Shown one piece after another: positions 26,021 to 35,085 of a stretch of DNA of 46,574 bases. The stretch spans positions 1 to 46,574 of the forward strand of contig CAJUAE010000017.1 of assembly GCA_910583965.1 (NCBI GenBank), written 5' to 3'. Under the pieces are notes generated by a model. The model saw only the letters and a program-made list of their open reading frames with translations, was not told where the DNA came from and did not search any database. Origin of the DNA: an uncultured Lachnospiraceae bacterium (GTDB lineage: Bacteria > Bacillota > Clostridia > Lachnospirales > Lachnospiraceae). Position 1 is the first letter of the stretch; each line of letters starts with the position of its first letter. A program made the position numbers and the translations under genes.

Positions 26021-26770
26021 ATGAGAAAAATGCGATATGAAAAGCTAGATGGTATCCGTGGCATGGCATTGCTCCATATGATTGCATATCATACAATCTG
26101 GGATTTGGTGTATCTGTATCAGTTTGATTGGCATTGGTATAAATCAAAAGGGGCGTATATTTGGCAGCAGGGAATTTGCTGGACTTTTATCTTTTTATCT
26201 GGTTTTTGTTGGTCGTTAGGCGGTCATGCGTACAAACGAGGAATGATTGTTTTTCTTGGAGGAGCCATAATCACAATTGTAACATTGTTTGCAATGCCAC
26301 AAAACAGAGTGATTTTTGGTGTATTGACATTAATAGGTTCATGCATGTTGCTGATGCAATTATTAAATCGATGGATGCGAAAATTACCGCCAGTAATAGG
26401 AATAGTGGGGAGTGCTGGACTATTTTTGTTAACAAGAAATATCAATAGTGGATTTTTAGGCTTTGAACACTGGAATATTGTACCATTACCTGAGATATTG
26501 TATAATAATATTTTTATGACATATCTTGGATTTACCCAGAAAGAATTTTATTCTACAGATTATTTTTCTCTATTTCCGTGGATATTCTTGTTTGTGGCAG
26601 GATATTTTACATATCAGTTTGTCTCTGATAAAAAAGGAATGTTGTTTTTACAAAAAAGTGTATTGTATCCTATAGAATGGATAGGAAAGCATTCGTTTGA
26701 GATTTATATGGTACATCAGCCAGCGATTTATATAATATTGGAATTGATACATCGACTTGGAATTTATTAG
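26021..26770 (+). CDS. DUF1624 / heparan-alpha-glucosaminide N-acetyltransferase-like membrane protein
   Basis: This 249-aa polytopic membrane protein has about seven helices. The N-terminus YEKLDGIRGMALLHMIAYHTIWDLVYLY is the signature of the DUF1624/HGSNAT_cat group, including the conserved His. An acyltransferase-like end (IGKHSFEIYMVHQPAIYIILELI) follows, also shared with OpgC-like proteins. These proteins are thought to transfer acyl groups across the membrane to surface glycans. ATG 26021 has only a weak purine-rich upstream sequence; ATG 26030 is a possible alternative. The 196-bp gap before it shows no gene. Confidence 0.75.
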   Translation: MRKMRYEKLDGIRGMALLHMIAYHTIWDLVYLYQFDWHWYKSKGAYIWQQGICWTFIFLSGFCWSLGGHAYKRGMIVFLGGAIITIVTLFAMPQNRVIFGVLTLIGSCMLLMQLLNRWMRKLPPVIGIVGSAGLFLLTRNINSGFLGFEHWNIVPLPEILYNNIFMTYLGFTQKEFYSTDYFSLFPWIFLFVAGYFTYQFVSDKKGMLFLQKSVLYPIEWIGKHSFEIYMVHQPAIYIILELIHRLGIY

Positions 26771-26882
26771 GATAAATTTGCATAAAACACAACATTTATT
26801 TAGAAATAGTGCAAGAAAGTTATTTGCTTTTAAGTAAGAAGAATAAATGCAAAATCGCAAATTCTTTTTGGAGGGTTGTCCA

Positions 26883-28256
26883 ATGGCATATTTTCCTTTT
26901 TTTGTGGATATAGACGGACGAAATGGTTTGATTGTAGGAGGTGGCAAAATTGCGCTGCATAAACTGCAAAAATTACTGCCGTATGAACCTGTTTTAAAGA
27001 TAGTGGCGCCAGAAATATCTGTAGATTTGAAACAGATAGCGCTGGAAAATAATATTTGTGTGATAGAGCGATTATTTGAACGATCAGATTTGACGCAGAT
27101 GTACTTTGTCATTGCGGCGTCAGATAATGCAGATGTAAATGCAGAGATTGGAAAGCTTTGCAGAGAACAAAATATTCTTGTCAATGTAGTAGATAATAAG
27201 GAGTTATGTAGTTTTTTATTTCCATCGCTTGTAAAGATGGGGAATCTTAGTATTGGTATTTCGACTGAGGGAACAAGTCCTGAGATAGCGGCGGAAATGA
27301 GAAGTAGGATTGCCTCTATGGTTCCGGCTGATATGGATGCAATTCTTGTATATTTAGGAAGTTTGAGAACCTTAGCCAAAACATATATTGAGGAGGACAG
27401 CAAAAGAGCGTTATTTCTAAAAGAGATGGCGAGAGTCTGTATGGACTGTAATGCAGTGTTTGATGAACAAGAGACAATGCGCAGGATGGAATCTTACATA
27501 TATTGTGAAAAGACAAGTGCAACAAAAGTGTTGTTAGTTGGCGCAGGTTGTAGCAGTTTTGACTTGATTACAATGCGAGGGTTGCGTGCAATCCGACAGG
27601 CGCAGGTTCTTGTGTATGACGATTTGATTGACCAAAGACTTTTGGAACATGCCTCTGAGCGGTGTGAGCGAATTTATGTGGGCAAGCGCAGTGGTAAGCA
27701 TAGTATGTCACAAGAACAAATTAATACATTATTAGTACAGAAAGCGAAGGAAGGCAGTTTGGTCGTCCGTTTAAAAGGAGGAGATCCTTTTGTGTTTGGC
27801 AGAGGTATGGAAGAGATGCTTGCACTTCGTAGAGCAAATATTTGTGTAGAATATATTCCAGGTGTTACCTCGTGTATCACAATTCCGGCTCTTGCAGGAA
27901 TTCCCGTGACACATAGGGAGATTAGCAGAAGCTTTCATGTAATTACAGGACATTTGGCAGGACGGGATTTGAGTGAAAATCTAGGACTTGATTTTGCGGT
28001 ACTTGCTCAACTTGAGGGAACTTTAGTGTTCTTGATGGGGATTAGTCAGCTTCAACAAATTGTGGAAGGCTTAATTTGTGCTGGAAAGGAGTCTTCGACC
28101 CCGATAGCAGTGATTCATGGCAGTTTTGATGCGTCAGTGGAAAGTGTGTGCGGAACGCTTACGGATATTGTAGCGAAAGTGGAAGAATCAATGATTCAGA
28201 AACCAGCAGTGATTGTCATTGGCGCAGTTGTTGCGTTAATGTGCAAATGTCCATAA
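26883..28256 (+). CDS. cysG: Bifunctional siroheme synthase (CysG type)
   Basis: This protein of about 457 aa combines two enzymes. The N-terminal part (about residues 1-195) is precorrin-2 dehydrogenase/ferrochelatase: YFPFFVDIDGRNGLIVGGGKIA is the NAD-binding start, and FPSLVKMGNLSIGISTEGTSP is its conserved middle. The C-terminal part (about 210-457) is uroporphyrinogen-III C-methyltransferase: VLLVGAGCSSFDLITMRGLR, YDDLID, VVRLKGGDPFVFGRGMEE and YIPGVTSCITIPALAGIPVTH. Together they convert uroporphyrinogen III to siroheme for sulfite or nitrite reductase, or feed cobalamin. ATG 26883 follows GGAGGG at seven bases and is preferred over ATG 26847. No other tetrapyrrole gene is in the window. 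Confidence 0.92.
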   Translation: MAYFPFFVDIDGRNGLIVGGGKIALHKLQKLLPYEPVLKIVAPEISVDLKQIALENNICVIERLFERSDLTQMYFVIAASDNADVNAEIGKLCREQNILVNVVDNKELCSFLFPSLVKMGNLSIGISTEGTSPEIAAEMRSRIASMVPADMDAILVYLGSLRTLAKTYIEEDSKRALFLKEMARVCMDCNAVFDEQETMRRMESYIYCEKTSATKVLLVGAGCSSFDLITMRGLRAIRQAQVLVYDDLIDQRLLEHASERCERIYVGKRSGKHSMSQEQINTLLVQKAKEGSLVVRLKGGDPFVFGRGMEEMLALRRANICVEYIPGVTSCITIPALAGIPVTHREISRSFHVITGHLAGRDLSENLGLDFAVLAQLEGTLVFLMGISQLQQIVEGLICAGKESSTPIAVIHGSFDASVESVCGTLTDIVAKVEESMIQKPAVIVIGAVVALMCKCP

Positions 28257-28398
28257 AGGTTCAAAAAGTGCGCGCAAAAGTATTGTTGTTGTACTCCAAT
28301 TGAGAAAGCATATTTGTTTGTATCCAATTCGTTCTTTAATAAACAGGACCCGTTTCTATCAGTGGTGAGAACAATACAAGTTTGACGCAGTAGGGTAT

Positions 28399-28446
28399 AA
28401 TTTCCGACCTAGATAAGCCTCTGGCAGGATTGCAGACGTCGGAATT
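28399..28446 (+). other. Stem-loop in the metF leader
   Basis: AATTTCCGAC (28399-28408) pairs with GTCGGAATT (28438-28446) around a 29-base loop. It lies 98 bases before metF, and a TATAAT-like box overlaps its left arm. No known riboswitch is recognised. The surrounding gap 28257-28543 contains short open fragments (for example ATG 28453, 17 codons; and a frame ending FEDIKKEKVKEA at the metF ribosome binding site) that could be decayed coding DNA. Confidence 0.3.
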
Positions 28447-28543
28447 GATTTTATGTCAATAGACCTGGCGCGCACGCTGCAACAAGAATGCCAATCGCAT
28501 TTTTGAAGATATTAAAAAAGAAAAAGTAAAGGAAGCATAAGAG

Positions 28544-29407
28544 ATGAGATTAGATACAATATTACTAAAAAATGATGTAACTTTGTCCTTTGAGGTTTTT
28601 CCGCCAAAAGTTACAGCAAATTATGAGTCAGTGAAAGAGGCAGCATATGGGGTTGCAAAATTAAATCCAAGTTATATGAGTGTGACTTATGGTGCAGGCG
28701 GAAGTACAGGCGGAAACACGTTAAAGTTAGCAAAAGGAATACAAGAAGAATATGGTGTCACAACAATTGCGCATTTGACCTGTGTCGGCGCAACGAAGGA
28801 GGGAATTCGGCAGGCGCTCTCAGATATGAAAGAAGCAGGGATTGAAAATGTACTTGCACTGCGCGGTGATAGACCAAAGGATTTTGTTGGAGAGCCTTTT
28901 ATAGATTACCATTATGCATCGGAGCTAGTAGAGGATATTCAAGAATTTGGCGGCATGTGTATTGGCGGCGCATGTTATCCTGAAGGACATGTTGAGTCTG
29001 AGAACACACAGGAGGATATTCTGAATTTAAAGAAAAAAGTGGATGCTGGCTGCGCATATTTAACGACACAGATGTTCTTTGACAATAATATTTTCTATAA
29101 TTTTCTTTCGCGTGTGCGTGAAGCCGGGATTGTAGTTCCAATCATTCCAGGCATTATGCCAATAACCAGACCGACACAACTACACAGCGCAGTGAGATTA
29201 TCTGGCTGTAATGTGCCAATGCGTTTTCGGAGTATTGTGGATTGTTTTGGCAAGAATCCAGAAGCGATGCAACAAGCGGGTATTATCTATGCTACAGACC
29301 AAATTATTGACTTGATTGCCAACGGAATCAAACATATTCATGTGTATTCTATGAATAAGCCCGAGGTTGTAAAAGGGATTCAGGAGAGTTTGTGCAAAAT
29401 TATTTAG
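28544..29407 (+). CDS. metF: Methylenetetrahydrofolate reductase
   Basis: This 287-aa TIM-barrel flavoprotein reduces 5,10-methylene-THF to 5-methyl-THF for methionine synthesis or the Wood-Ljungdahl methyl branch. Key segments are LSFEVFPPK with the catalytic Glu, VTYGAGGSTGGNT, IAHLTCVGATKEGIRQAL, VLALRGDRPKD, the CIGGACYPEGH loop, YLTTQMFFDN and PIIPGIMPITRPTQL. The length fits the standard family without the N-terminal extension. The start ATG 28544 is preceded by AAAGGAAG. No methionine synthase or acetogenesis gene is nearby. Confidence 0.95.
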   Translation: MRLDTILLKNDVTLSFEVFPPKVTANYESVKEAAYGVAKLNPSYMSVTYGAGGSTGGNTLKLAKGIQEEYGVTTIAHLTCVGATKEGIRQALSDMKEAGIENVLALRGDRPKDFVGEPFIDYHYASELVEDIQEFGGMCIGGACYPEGHVESENTQEDILNLKKKVDAGCAYLTTQMFFDNNIFYNFLSRVREAGIVVPIIPGIMPITRPTQLHSAVRLSGCNVPMRFRSIVDCFGKNPEAMQQAGIIYATDQIIDLIANGIKHIHVYSMNKPEVVKGIQESLCKII

Positions 29408-29704
29408 TTGCATTGTGATAAAATTTTTGTGTAATTAGAGAGGTACACAAATCAAAACATTATTTTCAAATGATTTTTAGAAATTATCAAGAAATAGCTG
29501 TTGAATAGAGTACAGGATTTTTCGGCGAGAATGTTGCTCGAAAATTAGACGCATAGCAAGATACACAACTGATTTTTGAGTGGTGTTATCAAAGAAAAAG
29601 ACAAGTAATATTAAAAGTTATGTTTGAACAGTTTCTTAGATGTATGATTCGTATATTTTCAGCATAGATTATAGAAATATTAGATTTGATGGAAATAGAG
29701 ATTT

Positions 29705-30973
29705 ATGAGAAACATTTATGTTGGTGATGTTGGCGTCGCAGTACAATATTTACAATTGGCGTTAAAAAGGGCAGGATATCTAAATGAAATTACTGGTCAA
29801 TTTGACAAAGAGACTTGTAATGCGCTAAAAGAATTTATGGGGGAAGGCGTTGGCTGCTATGTGGACAGGACAGCATGGGCAAAGCTGACGCCGTACCTTA
29901 GTGGTTATACCACCCATATAATTACAGCGGGTGAGACATTATGGGGAATAGCCGATACATACGATACATTGGTGTCAGTTATATTGATGGCAAACCCATC
30001 ACTTGACGCCATGAAGTTACAGATAGGAACGCGGATTTACGTTCCTTTTTCTTTTGCGCTAGTAGATGAAAGTGTGCCATACACATCAAGTTTGACGGAT
30101 TTGATATTAGAAGGATTAAAAGTACGTTATCCCTTTTTGATTTCAGGGTGTATTGGAAAGAGCGTTATGGGAAAAGAAGTGTGTTACTTACAGTTTGGCA
30201 AAGGACCAACACAAGTCTGTTACAATGCTTGCTTCCATGCGAATGAGTGGATAACAACGCCCATTATATTGAAATTTGCAGAGGCATATGCAAAAGCGTA
30301 TGCGGAGGGAGAAGACCTTTATGGAGAGGACACAGAAGCATTATTTGACAAATATAGTTTGTTTTTAATTCCGATGGTTAATCCAGATGGAGCAGACCTT
30401 GTCAATGGAATGATTCGGAATGAGGAATATGTTGAGCAGACTATGGCAATCTCGTCAGACTATCCATCCATTTCTTATCCTGATGGTTGGAAGGCAAATA
30501 TTAACGGCGTGGATTTGAATTTACAGTTTCCGGCAGGCTGGGAGAAGGCAAAAGAAATTAAATTTGCGCAGGGTTATACTTCACCAGCGCCAAGGGATTT
30601 TGTTGGAGAAGCGCCTCTGTCAGCAGTAGAGAGCATCAATATGTATCACTTTACAACCGCTCATGATTTTCGATTAATATTGGCATATCATACACAGGGG
30701 GAAGTTATCTATTGGAAATATCTTGATTATGAGCCAGAGCGCTCAAGACGCATTGCTGAATATTTTGGCAAGGTGAGCGGCTATCGAGTAGAGGAGACAC
30801 CCTATGCGTCGGGGTATGCAGGTTATAAAGATTGGTTTATTGAGACGTATAATCGCCCTGGTTACACAATTGAGGCAGGACGCGGCACCAACCCCCTCAG
30901 CATGAGTCAGTTTCCTGAAATTTATGCTGATAATAGGCTGATTTTGGTAGGAGGAATGACACAGTTAGATTAG
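29705..30973 (+). CDS. M14 zinc peptidase with PG-binding and LysM domains
   Basis: This 422-aa protein resembles gamma-D-glutamyl-meso-diaminopimelate endopeptidase I. Domains in order: a peptidoglycan-binding type 1 repeat (about 5-60, GDVGVAVQYLQLALKRAGY), a LysM (about 70-114, HIITAGETLWGIADTYDT) and an M14 metallocarboxypeptidase domain (about 128-420). Zinc ligands are H178 and E181 in CFHANEW, plus the His in ILAYHTQGEVIYW. The catalytic Glu is in GYTIEAGRG. There is no signal peptide, so the enzyme may work on cytoplasmic muropeptides during recycling or spore formation. The ribosome binding site is weak. The 297-bp gap upstream (29408-29704) shows no gene. Confidence 0.9.
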   Translation: MRNIYVGDVGVAVQYLQLALKRAGYLNEITGQFDKETCNALKEFMGEGVGCYVDRTAWAKLTPYLSGYTTHIITAGETLWGIADTYDTLVSVILMANPSLDAMKLQIGTRIYVPFSFALVDESVPYTSSLTDLILEGLKVRYPFLISGCIGKSVMGKEVCYLQFGKGPTQVCYNACFHANEWITTPIILKFAEAYAKAYAEGEDLYGEDTEALFDKYSLFLIPMVNPDGADLVNGMIRNEEYVEQTMAISSDYPSISYPDGWKANINGVDLNLQFPAGWEKAKEIKFAQGYTSPAPRDFVGEAPLSAVESINMYHFTTAHDFRLILAYHTQGEVIYWKYLDYEPERSRRIAEYFGKVSGYRVEETPYASGYAGYKDWFIETYNRPGYTIEAGRGTNPLSMSQFPEIYADNRLILVGGMTQLD

Positions 30974-31007
30974 GTTTTGCTATCATTTATCGAGTAGAAT
31001 TTTGGAT

Positions 31008-31075
31008 ATTGGGGTAGGAACGAAAGTGATTCTTAGAGCCTGTAAGACTCTTTAGAAAAACGTTCCCATCCCAAT
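31008..31075. terminator. Bidirectional hairpin between convergent genes
   Basis: ATTGGGGTAGGAACG (31008-31022) pairs with CGTTCCCATCCCAAT (31061-31075) at 15 positions, with two G-U type pairs or mismatches. The loop has 38 bases and can form a small inner hairpin (AGAGCC..ACTCT). It lies between the M14 gene and the convergent ABC exporter and probably ends transcription from both sides. Confidence 0.65.
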
Positions 31076-31110
31076 TATTTTAGTTATGATGTTTTATGGA
31101 AAGTTAAGGT

Positions 31111-32889
31111 TTATACAACATCTTGCAACTGTGCTGTGTAGAGTCTGTAATAAGCTCCTTGCTTTGCCATTAATTCTATTGCGTTGCCTTCCTCTACAAT
31201 ACCACCATTATCAATGACAAAGATGCGGTCTGCCTTCTGAATTGTAGAGAGACGATGTGCAATGACAAAGGAAGTACGTCCTTTTAACAAGGCTTCAATG
31301 CCATCTTGAACCATTAGTTCTGTCTTAGTGTCAATGCTTGATGTCGCTTCGTCCAAAATTAGGATTTTTGGCATACTGACCATAGTCCTTGCAAATGCAA
31401 GAAGTTGCTTTTGTCCCACGGAAAGGCCACCGCCACGTTCTTCAAGTTTTGTGTCATAACCATCGGGCAGTTTTGTGATGAAATCATGTGCATGGACTGC
31501 TTTTGCAGCGGCAATGATTTCTTCGTCCGTGGCATCTAGTTTTCCATAGGCAATATTTTCACGAATTGTACCTGTAAACAGGAAATTATCTTGTGTCATA
31601 ATTCCCATCTGGTGTCGTAGACTTTCAATGCTGACACTTTTAATATCGTGTCCATCAATTTTAATCGTTCCTTTTTGGATATCGTAAAAACGGCTAATTA
31701 AGTTTACAATCGTCGTTTTTCCAGCACCTGTAGGTCCGACAAGAGCAATTGTTTCACCGGGATTGATATGAAAACTAACATTGTTCAAAACGTTTGTTCC
31801 CTCCTCATAGGAGAAACAAACATGCTCAAAGTCAACGGCTCCAATTATTGCAGGCATTTGTGTCACACTCTTTGCGTCAACAATTTCTGCGTTTGTATCC
31901 AGTATTTCAAAGATTCGTTCTGCCCCAGAAATATTTGTAATAAGTTGGTTGTAAAAGTTACTAAGGTTCATAATGGGTTGCCAGAACATAGAAATATAAG
32001 TTCCAAATGCGACAAGTGTACCAACAGATACAGTATCTAATCCAAGAATCATAATTCCTGTAAACCAGAGAGATACATTGCCAAGTCCCCAACAGAAATC
32101 AATGACAGAGCCAAATGCATCTGCGTAGAGCACTGCATTCATAAAAGAACGCTGATGTTCACTGATAAGTGTGTGGAATGTTTCTCTAGTTTCGTTTTCC
32201 GCAGTAAAACTTTGTATAATTCGGATACCGGATAAGTCTTCATGCACAAAGGCGTTGAGGTTGGAAGACTTTTTCCGAAAAATTTGCCAGCGTTTATGTG
32301 AGCGTATTTGTATAAATAACATGCCCATAATCATTAAAGGAATGCTGATTAGTGCAGCGGCAGCAAGCTTTGCATTTCGGACAAACATAATTCCAACAAC
32401 CGCGCAGATTGTAATAAAATCTGGTATTAGGGTTGTGACACTGTTGGAAAGTACATCTTTTAGGGAATTGATATCACCAATAATGCGTGCAAGTATTTTT
32501 CCAGTTGGTCTACTATCAAAAAATTTAAAGTCAAGAGTCTGTATGTGTGTATAAAGTTGCTGACGGATTGTAACCAACACTTTATTACATACTTTTGCCA
32601 TGATATACATGCGTGCTTTTACCAAAATAATAAGAATTGCGTTTAATATAAGTGCTATTACAACAAGGCGATACAAACCAATATAATCACCAGTTGAAAT
32701 ATGGTTGTCAATCGCGGATTCTATGATGAGTGGGTTTATCAAACTTACACACACACAATACGCCATAATTAGTAGCACTACAAAAATGGAAGCTTTGTGC
32801 GAGAGCAAATAGGAGAACAGTCTGCCCAAAGTCTTAAGTTTGCTCACTTCGTTTAGGTTTTCGTCTTCCTTATAGGAATTTACTGCCAT
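31111..32889 (-). CDS. ABC exporter half-transporter, catalytically complete subunit
   Basis: This 592-aa fusion has six transmembrane helices (about residues 20-310) and a nucleotide-binding domain. NBD motifs are Walker A GPTGAGKTT, Q-loop IMTQDNFLFTGTIREN, signature LSVGQKQLL, Walker B ILILDEATSSID with the canonical catalytic Glu, and H-loop VIAHRLSTIQ. It is similar to BmrD/LmrD-type drug exporters. The frame extends upstream to 32988, but ATG 32889 is preceded by GGGGAG at seven bases. It is 111 bases downstream of the other half-transporter gene, so the two probably form one heterodimer. Confidence 0.92.
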   Translation of the reverse strand: MAVNSYKEDENLNEVSKLKTLGRLFSYLLSHKASIFVVLLIMAYCVCVSLINPLIIESAIDNHISTGDYIGLYRLVVIALILNAILIILVKARMYIMAKVCNKVLVTIRQQLYTHIQTLDFKFFDSRPTGKILARIIGDINSLKDVLSNSVTTLIPDFITICAVVGIMFVRNAKLAAAALISIPLMIMGMLFIQIRSHKRWQIFRKKSSNLNAFVHEDLSGIRIIQSFTAENETRETFHTLISEHQRSFMNAVLYADAFGSVIDFCWGLGNVSLWFTGIMILGLDTVSVGTLVAFGTYISMFWQPIMNLSNFYNQLITNISGAERIFEILDTNAEIVDAKSVTQMPAIIGAVDFEHVCFSYEEGTNVLNNVSFHINPGETIALVGPTGAGKTTIVNLISRFYDIQKGTIKIDGHDIKSVSIESLRHQMGIMTQDNFLFTGTIRENIAYGKLDATDEEIIAAAKAVHAHDFITKLPDGYDTKLEERGGGLSVGQKQLLAFARTMVSMPKILILDEATSSIDTKTELMVQDGIEALLKGRTSFVIAHRLSTIQKADRIFVIDNGGIVEEGNAIELMAKQGAYYRLYTAQLQDVV

Positions 32890-33000
32890 AAATAATCTCC
32901 CCTTTCTAAATTTGCGAATGCCAATCGGCATTTTTGCTGTGGCGTGCGTGTCAGTTTTGCTGGTATACAGCCAATTGACACGCAACAAAATAAGGAATCA

Positions 33001-34740
33001 CTATGATGCAGAATGCATAGGTTCTCCATACTGCGATACATAAGTGGTATAGTATAAGCCTTTTTGGGCTAGAAGTTCGTCATGTGTTCCGCGCTCTGCA
33101 ATGGAGCCATTTTCAAGTACAAGGATTTCATCTGCGTGGCGCACAGCACTAATGCGGTGTGCGATTATCAATTTTGTGGTGTTTGGCAGTGCATTTAACG
33201 TTTTTTGAATTTCGTGTTCTGTTTCCATATCCAATGCAGATGTGGAATCATCCATAATTAAAATAGGGGTATGTTTTGCAAAAGCTCTTGCAATACTAAT
33301 GCGTTGTTTCTGCCCTCCAGAAAGTCCAATACCACGTTCCCCAATAATGGTTTCATATTCGTCAGGCATCTTTTCAATAAAGCTGCTTGCCTGTGCATCT
33401 CTGGAAGCTTTGCGAACAATGGCTTCATCTATATATTCCTTTTTTCCAAGTTTTACATTCTCGTTGATGGTGTCAGAGAATAGAAATACGTCTTGCATAA
33501 CAACGGAAATGCTACTCCGAAGTTGTTTTAAGGATAGTTCTCTAATGTCAATACCATCAAGACGAATACAGCCATCAGTGGCGTCATATTGTCTTTGTAA
33601 CAGTTGAATTACAGACGTTTTGCCAGCACCAGTAGCGCCCATAATGCCAATTGTAGAGCCTGCTTCTGCTTGGAATGTAATATCGTGCAAAATTTCATGT
33701 TGATCTTCTTTGTGAAAAGAAACATGCGAAAATTCAATTTTACCTTGAACATTATCTAAGTTTACTGGATTTTCTATTTCTCTAATGACAGGCATTTGTT
33801 CATATATTTTAGCAAGTTTCTTGTTGGAAGCAATGCCCGCCGAAAAGTCGTTTGATAGCCAGCCAAGCATTTCCATAGGCCATACAATGTTGTTGGAGTA
33901 TTCAAGAAAAGCGCCAAGTACACCAAGCGTAATCGTTCCTTGAATTACAAGGCGCCCGCCAAGTAGAAGGATAATCATGGGCAATAGCTTTGTAATAATC
34001 TGTAAGTATGGATAATAGCGAACAAACACTTTTGACTGTTTCATGTTTAGTTCATAGTAACGTTGATTGTGTGACAAGAATTTTTGAATTTCAAATTTTT
34101 CTCGCGCAAACGCCTTTACAGTACGCACGCCAGCAAGATTTTCTTCTGCCACAGTATTAAGGATTGCATTTTCTTCACTGATATCCTCGTAGATAGAGCC
34201 AAGATGGCGTTCCATACTGACCGCGATAAATGCGGACAAAATCATAGCAATTGTCGGTATGATTGCGAGTGACGCATGGAGTCGATACATACAGAAAAGC
34301 ACTACACAAGTATGAAAAATGACTTCTATAATTAACATACTTACATAGGACAAAGTGTTCCATATTCTGTCAATATCGTCCTTTACACGCGCCATGAGCT
34401 CTCCAGTATTTGTCTTGTCAAAAAAGTTGCTGCTTAGGCTTTGAATATGATCAAATAAATTTTTTCGCATATCTGATCCAATCGATGAGCCTACTGTATC
34501 AAAAAGATATTCTTTCGTGTATTGAAAAATACAGCGCCCAACACCAACAATTAGGATTCCCCCAAGTAAATAAGGTAATATGGACAAATTGCCGCCTAAT
34601 ATTACATCATCAATAATATGCATTGTGAGCATTGGCGCAAGCATATCAAGAGAGACACTGGCCAATAGCGATAAGACAGCAAAAAAGTAGTGCCACTTGT
34701 ACTCCCAGATGTAAGTGGATAGTTTCTTTCTTGTTTGCAT
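33001..34740 (-). CDS. ABC exporter half-transporter with degenerate catalytic site
   Basis: This 579-aa protein has six transmembrane helices and an NBD. Walker A is GATGAGKTS, the Q-loop VVMQDVFLFSDTINEN, the signature LSGGQKQRIS, and the Walker B end ILIMDDSTSALD. In Walker B, Asp stands where the catalytic Glu is expected. Its H-loop is IIAHRISAVRH. One degenerate site is the hallmark of heterodimeric exporters such as BmrCD, LmrCD and TM287/288. ATG 34740 has GAGGAGGG eleven bases upstream; the frame also allows a TTG at 34761 that overlaps the ribosome binding site. The gene lies 120 bases after a terminator-like hairpin. Confidence 0.92.
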   Translation of the reverse strand: MQTRKKLSTYIWEYKWHYFFAVLSLLASVSLDMLAPMLTMHIIDDVILGGNLSILPYLLGGILIVGVGRCIFQYTKEYLFDTVGSSIGSDMRKNLFDHIQSLSSNFFDKTNTGELMARVKDDIDRIWNTLSYVSMLIIEVIFHTCVVLFCMYRLHASLAIIPTIAMILSAFIAVSMERHLGSIYEDISEENAILNTVAEENLAGVRTVKAFAREKFEIQKFLSHNQRYYELNMKQSKVFVRYYPYLQIITKLLPMIILLLGGRLVIQGTITLGVLGAFLEYSNNIVWPMEMLGWLSNDFSAGIASNKKLAKIYEQMPVIREIENPVNLDNVQGKIEFSHVSFHKEDQHEILHDITFQAEAGSTIGIMGATGAGKTSVIQLLQRQYDATDGCIRLDGIDIRELSLKQLRSSISVVMQDVFLFSDTINENVKLGKKEYIDEAIVRKASRDAQASSFIEKMPDEYETIIGERGIGLSGGQKQRISIARAFAKHTPILIMDDSTSALDMETEHEIQKTLNALPNTTKLIIAHRISAVRHADEILVLENGSIAERGTHDELLAQKGLYYTTYVSQYGEPMHSAS

Positions 34741-34859
34741 AAAAGATTGTTCCCTCCTCAAATTATAAAGAATTGTAGAAAAATAATCGGTGTAGAGTCA
34801 CAAGTTATTTTCTTACAGATTCTAAGAATATTCCGGTGTATAATATAGCTAAAAGGTAC

Positions 34860-34895
34860 AAAAAGACCCCATGGTAAAATTACCATGAGGTCTTT
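34860..34895 (-). terminator. Terminator/attenuator hairpin before the ABC exporter genes
   Basis: On the minus strand, AAAGACCTCATGGTA pairs with TACCATGGGGTCTTT (14 pairs, one mismatch, four-base loop, 34862-34895). The right arm runs into a U-rich tail (TTTTTG). It sits 34 bases after the leader ORF stop and 120 bases before the exporter start. Flanking it, 34940-34949 and 34832-34841 form a perfect 10-bp inverted repeat (ATACACCGGA / TCCGGTGTAT). Confidence 0.65.
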
Positions 34896-34928
34896 AATAA
34901 TAGCGTTTTTATTGTATCGCGCTTTTTA

Positions 34929-35015
34929 TCAAATACAAAATACACCGGAGATAATTTTACAATTGAAACATATAATAGATTCATTTACTGTTGCATTTCT
35001 AAACTGTTTAGACAT
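34929..35015 (-). CDS. 28-codon Cys-rich leader peptide or small precursor peptide
   Basis: ATG at 35015 is preceded by AAGGAGG with a seven-base spacer, the best ribosome binding site in the neighbourhood. The predicted peptide starts MSKQFRNATVNES and ends IICFNCKIISGVFCI, with three Cys in a CxxC plus a penultimate Cys. It has no signal peptide. A consensus promoter is 70 bases upstream and a terminator 34 bases downstream, so a short mRNA of about 200 nt is predicted. It precedes a heterodimeric ABC exporter on the same strand. It could be an attenuator leader, as with bmrB before bmrCD in Bacillus, or the precursor of an exported modified peptide. I know of no named family it fits. Confidence 0.65.
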   Translation of the reverse strand: MSKQFRNATVNESIICFNCKIISGVFCI

Positions 35016-35085
35016 TGTATTACCTCCTTTCTTGTCTGGCACTTGTTATTCTTTCCAACAAATGCAATTATTGGTTACTTCATTA

